Shown: one piece after another, positions 25,529 through 32,731 of the stretch | Numbering within the stretch: position 1 is the first letter of the stretch | Layout: every line of letters starts with the position of its first letter | Origin: a virus | DNA length: 58,003 bases | Reading direction: 5' to 3' (one strand) | Virus record (IMG/VR): IMGVR_UViG_3300044655_000564 | Location: 1 to 58,003 of that record | Program-made: the position numbers and the translations under genes | Notes under the pieces: model-generated | What the model was told of the DNA's origin: nothing | The model's input: only the letters and a program-made list of their open reading frames with translations | The model's database searches: none

Positions 25529-26350
25529 CTAGTCTGATTCCTTAATAAAATGTCCCGCAAAAACACTACGGGTTGGTAGTTTACCTTGAGACATTCGTTT
25601 AATTGTGTTATATACATTAGTAATGCTAACATTAAATTCTCTAGCAATTTCTTTTAATCCAGCTACCTTTTTTGTTTCTCCATTGGGATATGTTATTATA
25701 TAATATTTTGTATAAGGAAGTAAAGAAGGATCTATACCTTTTATCCAACTATTGTCACCACTATTTGATTCTCTGAGCATTTGCTTGGTGCGTTCACTGT
25801 GATGTTTATTAAAAAACGAATTATTTTCTTTAGTTCTGATTCTACATTTTCCGCAGCAGTTCGATTTGTATTGTATTTTATTAACATTACATACAGGGCA
25901 AAGTTTATATGATTTACCGCCATTTCTCCAATTACCATTATTTTCGCCACGCTGTCCGTATTTTTCTTTTCTTTCTTCTACAGTTAGTAATTGGTTGTTT
26001 AAAATAGTAGTCTGTCGAATCTTTGCTCTAATCGCAATATTATCAGGATGATTACTTAAAATATCACCGCCATTGGCAGGCGCCATATTGTATCCGCCTA
26101 TATTCTTATCTATATAAGTTTGCTCAAGATTTTGTAATTGTTTTCTATTATTAAAGTGTGTTTCTTCTAATAGATAAAATTTAAAATTGTCTATACTATG
26201 CTTATCTACAGATCGTTGAAGTTGAATATTATGATGTTTTTGTTTTTGTAAATCATCTCGGTGTTGCTTTAATCGTTTATCAACATTCATCGAACTACCA
26301 TAATATTTTCTACCTGATATAGTACACTCTATACAATAAATACCTTCCAT
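25529..26350 (-). CDS. Free-standing GIY-YIG homing endonuclease
   Basis: A 273-residue site-specific endonuclease. The catalytic start is GIYCIECTISGRKYYGSSM with KRLKQH, typical of the GIY-YIG fold. A zinc-finger-like CPVCNVNK with CCGKCR follows, then NUMOD3-type repeats (GENNGNWRNGG and ESNSGDNSWIKG) and a C-terminal helix-turn-helix-like segment (LKEIAREFNVSITNVYN). It begins 28 bases after the thymidylate synthase stop, with AAGGA before its ATG. It is a mobile gene; T4 carries a GIY-YIG enzyme inside its own td intron, but this thyA is uninterrupted. Confidence 0.92.
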   Translation of the reverse strand: MEGIYCIECTISGRKYYGSSMNVDKRLKQHRDDLQKQKHHNIQLQRSVDKHSIDNFKFYLLEETHFNNRKQLQNLEQTYIDKNIGGYNMAPANGGDILSNHPDNIAIRAKIRQTTILNNQLLTVEERKEKYGQRGENNGNWRNGGKSYKLCPVCNVNKIQYKSNCCGKCRIRTKENNSFFNKHHSERTKQMLRESNSGDNSWIKGIDPSLLPYTKYYIITYPNGETKKVAGLKEIAREFNVSITNVYNTIKRMSQGKLPTRSVFAGHFIKESD

Positions 26351-26375
26351 ATCTAGCTATTCCTTTTAACATAAG

Positions 26376-26383
26376 TATTTATG
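26376..26383 (-). promoter_or_regulatory. T4-late-like motif before the homing endonuclease
   Basis: Reads CATAAATA on the minus strand, one base from the T4 late element, overlapping the thyA stop. The endonuclease ATG lies 25 bases downstream after an AAGGA site. Late expression would match the T4 homing enzyme in td, which is also driven by a late promoter. Confidence 0.35.
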
Positions 26384-27212
26384 TCGCGAATGGAAAATGT
26401 ATGGTAGGATGTGATTGATAATTAATTAATTTAACATCGTCCATAGTAAACTTTTCAATATCTTTAATTTCAGGATTAAGCCATAGTGTTGGTAACGGTA
26501 AAGGATCTCTGGTTAGTTGTTCCTTTACTCCTTCAATTTGATTAACATAGATATGAGCATCACCTATTGTGTGTATAAATTCGCCCACTCCTAATCCACA
26601 TACTTGCGCTATCATATGTGTAAACATAGAATAACTAGCAATATTAAACGGGATTCCAAGCGGAAAATCCGCTGATCTTTGGTATAATTGACAACTTAGT
26701 TTACCATCCGCACTGACATAAAACTGAGCAAAACAATGACATGGCGGTAAAGCCATTTGATCTAATTCTGCCGGATTCCATGCTGTAATAATATGACGAC
26801 GACCGTAGGGGTCTCGCTTGATGCCTTCTACTAATTGTACTAGTTGATCCACACCACCAAAATCACGCCACTGTACTCCGTAGACACGACCTAGGTCACC
26901 GTCGAACTTTGCTTTAGGAGTCCAGTAAGTTGCTGTGGCATTAGCAGTCCAGATGGTACTCTTTTCAGAGTCCCTACTACCATGTAATAACTCTCGTAGG
27001 CGCTTTTCATCACCTGAACCTTCAATAAACCACAACAACTCACTGAGACAGGCTTTGAACGCTAACCGCTTAGTAGTAACTGCTGGAAAGCCCTTACTTA
27101 AATCGTAGCGTTGTTGCATACCAAAGATGCCAATGGTACCCGTGCCCGTACGATCTTCTCGTACAGTACCATTGTTTAGAACATCATGTAGTGCGTTAAG
27201 ATAAGTTTTCAT
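26379..27212 (-). CDS. thyA: Thymidylate synthase
   Basis: Methylates dUMP to dTMP using methylene-tetrahydrofolate. The 277 residues include VREDRTGTGTIGIFG, the active-site PPCHC (C158), QRSADFPLGIPFNIASY and HIYVNQ. The ATG at 27212 fits the family start (KTYLNALHDVL). It is followed by the homing endonuclease and preceded by dihydrofolate reductase, which regenerates its folate. No Shine-Dalgarno precedes the ATG, and a perfect sigma70 promoter ends only 6 bases before it, so the message from that promoter would be leaderless. The C-terminus FPFAT differs from the common PVAV ending. Confidence 0.96.
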   Translation of the reverse strand: MKTYLNALHDVLNNGTVREDRTGTGTIGIFGMQQRYDLSKGFPAVTTKRLAFKACLSELLWFIEGSGDEKRLRELLHGSRDSEKSTIWTANATATYWTPKAKFDGDLGRVYGVQWRDFGGVDQLVQLVEGIKRDPYGRRHIITAWNPAELDQMALPPCHCFAQFYVSADGKLSCQLYQRSADFPLGIPFNIASYSMFTHMIAQVCGLGVGEFIHTIGDAHIYVNQIEGVKEQLTRDPLPLPTLWLNPEIKDIEKFTMDDVKLINYQSHPTIHFPFAT

Positions 27213-27218
27213 TATAGT

Positions 27219-27247
27219 ATTATAACAGAAATAAATTCAACTGTCAA
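27219..27247 (-). promoter_or_regulatory. Consensus sigma70 promoter for thyA
   Basis: On the minus strand TTGACA, 17 bases, TATAAT, both boxes perfect. The -35 overlaps the stop codon of the DHFR gene. Six bases separate the -10 from the thyA ATG, so transcription should start at or next to the start codon. Confidence 0.8.
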
Positions 27248-27738
27248 TCGAAGAATATATCACGGTCCCATACTTCGTATGTACAGTTTTCACCTGGTTT
27301 GACTGATTTGATGCGGAATGTTGCTAACCAACGTTCAAGATTGATACGAGTATCAGTCCAGTAGTTTGGCTTCATACGTGTTAGATAAATGCGTTCTACT
27401 ATGCCCTCACAGGCTTCGTATATACTCTTACCACCAATGACATAAACATCCTTGTCAGGGAATTGTGCTTGTAGATCTAATACCTGCTGACGAACATCGC
27501 CGTGTAACCTGCGCACCTGGTGTCCAGCAATTAAATTATTGCTAACAACACAGTTGACACGATTGGGTAATGGTTTGGGCATCTTAGGATCATCCCAAGT
27601 AGTACGCCCCATTACCACAATGTGGCCCTCAGTGTGTTCTTTAAACCAAGCAAGATCTTCTTTATGTTTAGGCCAAGGCAAAGTACCGCGATTACCTATG
27701 CCACCATTACTGGTAGCAGCTAGTATTGCTTTAATCAT
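27244..27738 (-). CDS. folA: Dihydrofolate reductase
   Basis: Reduces dihydrofolate made by thymidylate synthase. The 164 residues carry ILAATSNGGIGNRGTLPWP, FKEHTEGHIVVMGRTTWDD, LPNRVNCVVSN and VYVIGGKSIYEA, all standard DHFR elements. It begins in an ATGA overlap with the conserved 117-residue gene and is followed by the thyA promoter and thyA. Together with dCMP deaminase at 17297 this gives the phage its own route to dTMP. Confidence 0.95.
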   Translation of the reverse strand: MIKAILAATSNGGIGNRGTLPWPKHKEDLAWFKEHTEGHIVVMGRTTWDDPKMPKPLPNRVNCVVSNNLIAGHQVRRLHGDVRQQVLDLQAQFPDKDVYVIGGKSIYEACEGIVERIYLTRMKPNYWTDTRINLERWLATFRIKSVKPGENCTYEVWDRDIFFD

Positions 27739-28088
27739 AAATCTTTTAGTACCTTGTCTGTTTCTGGTTGTACAGCATTAACTACTTTATCAATGTCAAT
27801 AAAGAAGTCAACGTTGTCAATATACTCGTCTAAATCTTGAAATTTATTGTTAAGTAATTCCTCAATGTCATCAGGATTAGCGCCATCGGCTAGTAATTGT
27901 GTAACGTCAATACTAAGGTCAGTACCATCAACGAGCCTAACGATAATACGTTGTAGCACATTTACTGGTACTTCCTTTTTATCAACACCTTTAACAATAT
28001 CTTGCCAACGCTTCTTAACATTCATGTTAACTTTCTTAGCTGAGTTTTTACGCTGTGGCTTTTTTGGTTGCGGTAGGTTTTCTGACAT
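27735..28088 (-). CDS. Conserved phage hypothetical protein, 117 residues
   Basis: Starts with a basic disordered stretch (QPKKPQRKNSAKKVN), then a compact domain with VKKRWQDIVKGVD, VNVLQRIIVRLVDGTD and an acidic helical end. I recall similar proteins in T4-like marine phages, without a known role. It overlaps the C-terminus of the 221-residue gene by 41 bases and DHFR by ATGA. The length and conservation argue for a real gene. Confidence 0.6.
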   Translation of the reverse strand: MSENLPQPKKPQRKNSAKKVNMNVKKRWQDIVKGVDKKEVPVNVLQRIIVRLVDGTDLSIDVTQLLADGANPDDIEELLNNKFQDLDEYIDNVDFFIDIDKVVNAVQPETDKVLKDL

Positions 28089-28713
28089 TCTTAGCCTTTG
28101 TTGGTGCTAGTGATTTAGCTTCTTCTTTTAAGCGTTTAGCTTCTGCTATTAGACTCTTAGCTTCGGCTTCCATACGGGTAGCTTGTGCCAAACGTTGTGT
28201 AGCAATGTCAGCATCAGACAATACATCTGCGCTAGTTGTATTTACACTACTCGATGTAGTTTTAGTATTCTTCTTAGCTTCACCCACTTCACGAGCTTTC
28301 TTAGCAGATGGATCACCGAAGCCACGATTAGAATCAACATCAGCTAATTTTTTAACAGCTTCTTCACCGTCTTCCATTTTCTTAAGAATATCGTTTAATT
28401 CATCTAATCGAACGCTACTGTTTTGTGTTGGAGTAACAATAACTTGATTAGTTGGAACTTTTTTCATATAGCCTCCACGATGGATAGCCATTAGGCAGTT
28501 TTCACCATCTGGCATAATGTGGCGGAAGAGCGCATCTGCTAATTCTTTGGCATTTTGTCCAATGTCGCTTTCTAATACTTTCATTGCTTCATCGTGGATC
28601 ATCATTGGCAATGTTTCTGTGTATAACACAAGAGCCATATGGTCTTCATCTGGTACTGTTCTATATACAACCGCAATACGGCGGTTATTGTGTTTTCCTA
28701 CGTGCTTAATCAT
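28048..28713 (-). CDS. Conserved phage hypothetical protein, 221 residues
   Basis: The N-terminal 130 residues form a conserved domain (RRIAVVYRTVPDEDHMALV, LESDIGQNAKELADALF) like one I recall from T4-like cyanophages. The C-terminal 90 residues are low-complexity and helical (ATRMEAEAKSLIAEAKRLK, then a Lys/Thr/Ala tail), possibly a coiled coil and a basic tail. No catalytic motif is visible. It overlaps the 83-residue gene by 8 bases. Virion or replication-associated roles are both possible. Confidence 0.6.
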   Translation of the reverse strand: MIKHVGKHNNRRIAVVYRTVPDEDHMALVLYTETLPMMIHDEAMKVLESDIGQNAKELADALFRHIMPDGENCLMAIHRGGYMKKVPTNQVIVTPTQNSSVRLDELNDILKKMEDGEEAVKKLADVDSNRGFGDPSAKKAREVGEAKKNTKTTSSSVNTTSADVLSDADIATQRLAQATRMEAEAKSLIAEAKRLKEEAKSLAPTKAKNVRKPTATKKATA

Positions 28714-28957
28714 TTGAGGTCTCCTGTGTAGCAGTAGGTCTAGTAATAGCGCCTACGCTTTCTAAAAATGCGATTAATTTGTTATATAAACCACCAACTG
28801 ATTCTAGTTCTTCAGCACGGAAAGTACCACGCTGACTAGTTAGTTGGATGATTTGTGCAACTAGTACTAGGTCTTGTAAAGTAAGTCCTGGTGTTGCTGG
28901 TTCTGTTTGTTCAGGTGCTGATGGTTCAGCTTGAACTTGTTCTTTCGTCTTAGCCAT
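28706..28957 (-). CDS. Conserved phage hypothetical protein, 83 residues
   Basis: An 83-residue protein. A disordered start (AEPSAPEQTEPATPG) leads into LTLQDLVLVAQIIQLTSQRG and FRAEELESVGGLYNKLIAFL, a helical segment I recall from T4-like cyanophage genomes. A GGAG lies 11 bases before the ATG. It leads a four-gene overlapping run with the 221-residue gene, the 117-residue gene and DHFR. Function unknown. Confidence 0.6.
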   Translation of the reverse strand: MAKTKEQVQAEPSAPEQTEPATPGLTLQDLVLVAQIIQLTSQRGTFRAEELESVGGLYNKLIAFLESVGAITRPTATQETSND

Positions 28958-29019
28958 TTATAAAAGTCTCCATTGGGAACACTTTTATTTAACGACATTA
29001 TCTCAGGTGGAAAAATTTC

Positions 29020-29307
29020 TTACCAAATACTTTTGGATTGATTTATCTGCGGGAGGAATAGACCAAAATAGCTAGCTTCGCTGAGACTTTCAAATGCTGC
29101 AATTGACTGGCGCACAACTTTACCGTCTTTTCTAACATCAGTTTGTCCAAAGTAAAACCGACCTTCTAAATTTTCATAGATCCAGTCGGTTATAGTTTTT
29201 TCTTGAATATATAGATCAAATGACACTGATTCAAAGTGAGGTGGGCACCAGTCTAGTTGTCGCAGACCAAAGATGTTTAGGGGATTAGGTTCACCGTGTT
29301 TAAGCAT
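29020..29307 (-). CDS. Small phage protein, 95 residues
   Basis: The ATG at 29307 overlaps the stop of the preceding gene (TAATG); the longer frame to 29355 lies within that gene. The protein is MLKHGEPNPLNIFGLRQLD, followed by aromatic-rich strands (FDLYIQEKTITDWIYENL, RFYFGQTD) and FESLSEASYFGLFL at the end. The C-terminal pattern recalls the other small proteins at 25199, 32381 and 34259. No function is known. A 62-base gap without a gene follows upstream of the next start. Confidence 0.5.
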   Translation of the reverse strand: MLKHGEPNPLNIFGLRQLDWCPPHFESVSFDLYIQEKTITDWIYENLEGRFYFGQTDVRKDGKVVRQSIAAFESLSEASYFGLFLPQINQSKSIW

Positions 29308-29732
29308 TAAAAAGGTATCTCTTCGGCGTATTCTTCTTCGAGTTGTAAGCGCCATTCGTCAACACTGGTTGTGCCAACAGTGCCTTCAACTTTGCGTCCA
29401 GTTTTAATGGTGCGTAGTAATTGTCGATTACGTTCAACTTGTTCTTTTTCCTTACGTTTCTTATCATTGCCGAGTTTAAGCATTTCTTCGTAGCCACGAG
29501 CCCATTCAACACCGGTTAACCAGGTATCGATCTCTTCAAGTGTGCCTATAAAGACATCGGCATCACGACTGTAGTGTGGTAAACAATCTTCCTTGGGTTT
29601 TAAACAGATATAACTTATATTGTTATTACTACCGTAGTTATAATTAGCTGAAGAAGAAAACTTAAATCCAAGCTCTTCTGCTCGAGCTTCTACACGCTTT
29701 ATACGCTGTACATCTTCCCAACCCAAAGCCAT
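29307..29732 (-). CDS. Phage hypothetical protein, 141 residues
   Basis: A 141-residue protein with a helical N-terminus (WEDVQRIKRVEARAEELGF), a small middle domain containing ICLKPKEDCLPHY and VFIGTLEEIDTWLTGVEWA, a long charged helix (LGNDKKRKEKEQVERNRQL) and an acidic end. It is joined to both neighbours by one-base TAATG overlaps. I do not recognise the family, though the TLEEIDTWLTGVEWARGYE part looks like an early-gene small domain from T4-like phages. Confidence 0.6.
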   Translation of the reverse strand: MALGWEDVQRIKRVEARAEELGFKFSSSANYNYGSNNNISYICLKPKEDCLPHYSRDADVFIGTLEEIDTWLTGVEWARGYEEMLKLGNDKKRKEKEQVERNRQLLRTIKTGRKVEGTVGTTSVDEWRLQLEEEYAEEIPF

Positions 29733-30067
29733 TATTCTACAATCTCTAACTTAGGTTTACTGTTAAGTTTAGTGACATTCTTTGGCTTTTCTGGGGTAGC
29801 AGGTCTATAGTGAGTTGCTACTTCTACAATAGGAAAAACCCAAGAATTCTCTTCTTTATTATCACCAAAGAAGTATTCCAATAGACGCTTACCAAATCCT
29901 TTACTATTTGGCACAGCCATAACAATCAATTTACCCGACAATTCGTTATACTGTTCATTAGTGATATGTTTACTTTTTAACAGGTAAACAAGTGTATCGT
30001 GTGTGGCACGAGTCATTTGTTCTGCTAACTCTATTGGAGTATAACTAAAACTATGATATACTGACAT
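29732..30067 (-). CDS. Phage hypothetical protein, 111 residues
   Basis: A 111-residue protein with SYTPIELAEQMTRATHDTL, then KHITNEQYNELSGKLIVMA, GFGKRLLEYFFGD and a disordered Lys/Pro-rich end (TPEKPKNVTKLNSKPKLE). It is helical and probably soluble. One-base overlaps join it to the VWA-metallopeptidase gene and the gene after it, so it may be co-translated with that system. No domain is recognised. Confidence 0.6.
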   Translation of the reverse strand: MSVYHSFSYTPIELAEQMTRATHDTLVYLLKSKHITNEQYNELSGKLIVMAVPNSKGFGKRLLEYFFGDNKEENSWVFPIVEVATHYRPATPEKPKNVTKLNSKPKLEIVE

Positions 30068-31344
30068 TACGCATGCTCCTTACTTAATTCATAATATGCT
30101 GTTTGCCCAAATGGCGCAGTAATACTTGTACTGCCGTGTATAACAAACAATGTTTCACAGTAGTCTTCATCACCCCAACCACCACCTGGGTAACCGTCTG
30201 TAAACATAACAAAGAATTTAGGAGCAATTTCATTTTCCTTCATAAATTCCCAGTTAGCTTCAAACATTGTGCCGCCGCCACCTTGTACCTCATAAGTGTC
30301 AATGTCGTCAATGTTGTCTGGAGTAAATGTTTCCATACCGTAAACATCTGTGTCAAATGACCAAACACGTAGTTTGAAGTCATCGAAACTCTGCATAATA
30401 CCTTTAACTTCACTTAAGATATCACGCAACATACCTTCACTCATACTACCCGACGCATCAATTGCTACACTAACATCAATTGTTTCGGCAAAGTTAGTAC
30501 CTGGAAAAATAGCATCCATGTGCCAACTACGACGACTAGGTTTCATCCAAGTAAAGTCACTTTTAACTAAACTTTGTATCTGTTGACGAATTAATTCACG
30601 CCAGTTCATCTGCGGATTAGTAAGCTGATTAATCATACGCTTAACCCCCATCGGCAAATTACCCGCACCTGCCGCTTCTGCCGCTTGTAGTACAGCTTCA
30701 CGTATTTCGTCACGCAATGCTTTCTTTTCTTCAGCAGTCATCTTGCCTGGACGTCCGTTGCCTTCTTTATCACCTTTGCCATTGCCGCCGCTACCGTCAC
30801 CTTCGCCGTCTTCGCCGTCTTCATCTAAGTGTTCATCAAGCAAGTGCTTCATTAACTCATCAATGTCAATTTTGTCAGCATTCTCGTATAAATCGTCGTA
30901 TACTTCTTCACTGGACCAACCATCGTATTTTTTGTTATACAACCCAATTGGAATAAAGTCACCAATACGCTGTTGTTTCAAATCGCTGTTAACACAATAG
31001 TCTGCCGCACAGTTAAACAAACGTTTATCTCTATCGCCAGCTCTGCCCATGTGATCGTAAACAACGTGTAACACTTCATGCCCTACTAAAAACTCAATTT
31101 GCTTCTGTGGCAGTTTGTTTACAAATTCACTGTTGTAGTAAAAGTTACGCCCATCTGTAGCAGCAGTAGGCAACCACTCGTCTGCGTTTACAAGTTTTAA
31201 ACGTGTTGCTAAGTTGCCAAAAAATGGAGCCTTAAGTAACAGCGCAATACGTGCCGTAATAAGTTTTTCACGTACAGCATTATCTGTCGCAGTGTTAGTC
31301 ACTGTTACACTTTTTGCTTTTTCTGTACTTGCTGTAGTTGCCAT
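30067..31344 (-). CDS. Metallopeptidase-like domain fused to VWA (DUF2201 type)
   Basis: A 425-residue protein with two domains. The N-terminal DUF2201-like part has the zincin motif GHEVLHVVYDHM (H89, E90, H93). An acidic Gly-rich linker (about 170-200) follows, then a von Willebrand A domain with the MIDAS motif DASGSMS (296-302), a conserved TMFEANW and FVMFTDGYPGG. The partner is probably the MoxR-type ATPase at 32732-33829; such pairs form chaperone-like systems that assemble or activate protein complexes. It has its own consensus promoter and an AAGGA site. Confidence 0.85.
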   Translation of the reverse strand: MATTASTEKAKSVTVTNTATDNAVREKLITARIALLLKAPFFGNLATRLKLVNADEWLPTAATDGRNFYYNSEFVNKLPQKQIEFLVGHEVLHVVYDHMGRAGDRDKRLFNCAADYCVNSDLKQQRIGDFIPIGLYNKKYDGWSSEEVYDDLYENADKIDIDELMKHLLDEHLDEDGEDGEGDGSGGNGKGDKEGNGRPGKMTAEEKKALRDEIREAVLQAAEAAGAGNLPMGVKRMINQLTNPQMNWRELIRQQIQSLVKSDFTWMKPSRRSWHMDAIFPGTNFAETIDVSVAIDASGSMSEGMLRDILSEVKGIMQSFDDFKLRVWSFDTDVYGMETFTPDNIDDIDTYEVQGGGGTMFEANWEFMKENEIAPKFFVMFTDGYPGGGWGDEDYCETLFVIHGSTSITAPFGQTAYYELSKEHA

Positions 31345-31377
31345 TATATGTTCCTTAGGTGTTTTAACATTATAAGT

Positions 31378-31406
31378 ATTATATACTCAAACAAGAAAAA
31401 AGTCAA
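31378..31406 (-). promoter_or_regulatory. Consensus sigma70 promoter for the VWA-metallopeptidase gene
   Basis: Minus-strand TTGACT, 17-base spacer, TATAAT. The start codon lies 33 bases downstream with AAGGA before it. It faces away from the rightward radical SAM gene, whose start is 10 bases behind the -35. Confidence 0.8.
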
Positions 31407-31416
31407 CTAATATTTT

Positions 31417-32403
31417 ATGTTAAAATTCTGCAGCGGATCATTTGATACCATTAATATACACAAGTCTGGAAATGTTGGCCTGTGCCTTTGTGATTCTTGG
31501 CATACTAAAGGATTCATAGGAAATCTTAATACCAACACCCTAACAGAACTGTTTAGTAATGAGAAGACACAAGAGTTTAGAAGTACAATATTTGATCAAA
31601 CTTTTAAACATTGTAATCCCGATCAGTGCGGAAAGTTTTGGAATTTGGATCAATTGGTTAGTTTGGATCACATTGATCCATTACCTGTACTGCCTACAAA
31701 TATTCAGTTACAGCTAGATGAAAATTGTAATTTAAAATGTGCTAGCTGTCGTAACTCTAATATCTATAGTAAAGAAGTTAATCCACGTGTAGCAAAGATA
31801 CTTGATGTACTAGCCAACGACTATAAGGACTTTGACAAGAAAGTATTTGTCTACGGTGATGGCACTGGCGATATATTTGCCAGCTCAGCTTATCAACAGT
31901 TCTTACGCAGTGACCGTGTGCCCAAGTGTTGGAATTTTTGCTTTACCACAAATGGTAACCTAATTACTAAGAATTTAGACCTAATTGACCGAATAAGCAC
32001 ACAAATCGACCTAGTTATTGTAAGTTTAGACGCCGCAACATCCAACACTTACTGTGACATCAGAGGCGGTGTGTTTGAGATTGTTTTAGACGGTATTAGA
32101 GAACTAGTGTCTAGAGGTATTAAGGTCAGTACACAGTATGTTGTACAGTATAAAAACTATCAAGAAGTACGTGAGTATGTAGACTTATGTAAGAGAATAG
32201 GTGTACGTCATATAGGTCTACAAAAGATTGACCGTTGGGGACATTTAGGTAATGATTGGTGGCAGGCTAATCAGATCGACAACAACCCTGACGTTGACTA
32301 CGATTTTCTAATCAACGCTCTAGATGAATTTAAACAAGATCCGCAGATAGGTCTCTGCGGAGGATTAGAGCAACTATTAGCTAAGAAGAGTGCGCTAAGG
32401 TAA
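31417..32403 (+). CDS. Divergent rightward radical SAM protein
   Basis: A 328-residue protein, the only rightward gene between 20334 and 58003. The core motif CNLKCASCR (C104, C108, C111) resembles CNFRCPSCR of the gene at 11744. N-terminal cysteines C5, C23, C25, C66 and C71 form a condensed auxiliary region. Where relatives have GGEP it has VYGDGTGDIF (145-154), an unusual SAM-binding segment. Later elements VSLDAATSNTY and IDRWGHLG are typical of the family. No Shine-Dalgarno or obvious promoter precedes the ATG. Its end overlaps the convergent 103-residue gene by 23 bases. It may be a late acquisition. Confidence 0.78.
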   Translation: MLKFCSGSFDTINIHKSGNVGLCLCDSWHTKGFIGNLNTNTLTELFSNEKTQEFRSTIFDQTFKHCNPDQCGKFWNLDQLVSLDHIDPLPVLPTNIQLQLDENCNLKCASCRNSNIYSKEVNPRVAKILDVLANDYKDFDKKVFVYGDGTGDIFASSAYQQFLRSDRVPKCWNFCFTTNGNLITKNLDLIDRISTQIDLVIVSLDAATSNTYCDIRGGVFEIVLDGIRELVSRGIKVSTQYVVQYKNYQEVREYVDLCKRIGVRHIGLQKIDRWGHLGNDWWQANQIDNNPDVDYDFLINALDEFKQDPQIGLCGGLEQLLAKKSALR

Positions 32404-32692
32404 AGAATGCTAGTGCTTCTTCTGTAACATAGATTCTTAGTAGTTGATGATCAGTTTGCCAAGCCCATTTTGGGGTTTGGTGGGTAAGACTGTTTATTCG
32501 ATGACACTTACCAAGTTCGGCGCTTGGACCAAACTTTTCCCAAAACCAAACACGGGCTTTGAGAAAATTTAATTCATTCTCTGACATAGCATTATAGTTA
32601 CCACGAACATAAACATTATAATTTATATAATGATTAAACAGCTCGTGACCGGTATGTCTACGATCCATCTTAGTTATTTTGAAATCACTCAT
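32381..32692 (-). CDS. Small phage protein, 103 residues
   Basis: A 103-residue protein with aromatic-rich strands (YINYNVYVRGNYNAM, KARVWFWEKFG, KWAWQTDHQLLRIYV) and a C-terminal EEALAFFTLAH. The end resembles the C-termini of the small proteins at 25199, 29020 and 34259. It starts 8 bases beyond an intrinsic terminator and ends inside the convergent radical SAM gene. Function unknown. Confidence 0.5.
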   Translation of the reverse strand: MSDFKITKMDRRHTGHELFNHYINYNVYVRGNYNAMSENELNFLKARVWFWEKFGPSAELGKCHRINSLTHQTPKWAWQTDHQLLRIYVTEEALAFFTLAHSS

Positions 32693-32699
32693 CGAATGT

Positions 32700-32722
32700 A
32701 AAAAGCCCCTTGCGGGGCTTTT
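32700..32722 (-). terminator. Rho-independent terminator after the MoxR-type gene
   Basis: AAAAGCCCC (32701-32709) pairs with GGGGCTTTT (32714-32722) around a TTGC loop. On the minus strand the stem ends in a run of five T. It lies 10 bases past the MoxR-type stop, so it ends that leftward transcript; its A/T flanks could make it work in both directions. Confidence 0.85.
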
Positions 32723-32731
32723 CCTTTACAG

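Noticed and set aside
28055-28447. Long rightward ORF antisense to the 221-residue gene
   Set aside because: It mirrors a conserved leftward gene, has no ribosome site and looks like a composition shadow.
30717-31000. Ser/Leu/Pro-rich rightward ORFs antisense to the VWA-metallopeptidase gene
   Set aside because: They mirror the acidic Gly-rich linker of the real gene and have no start signals.
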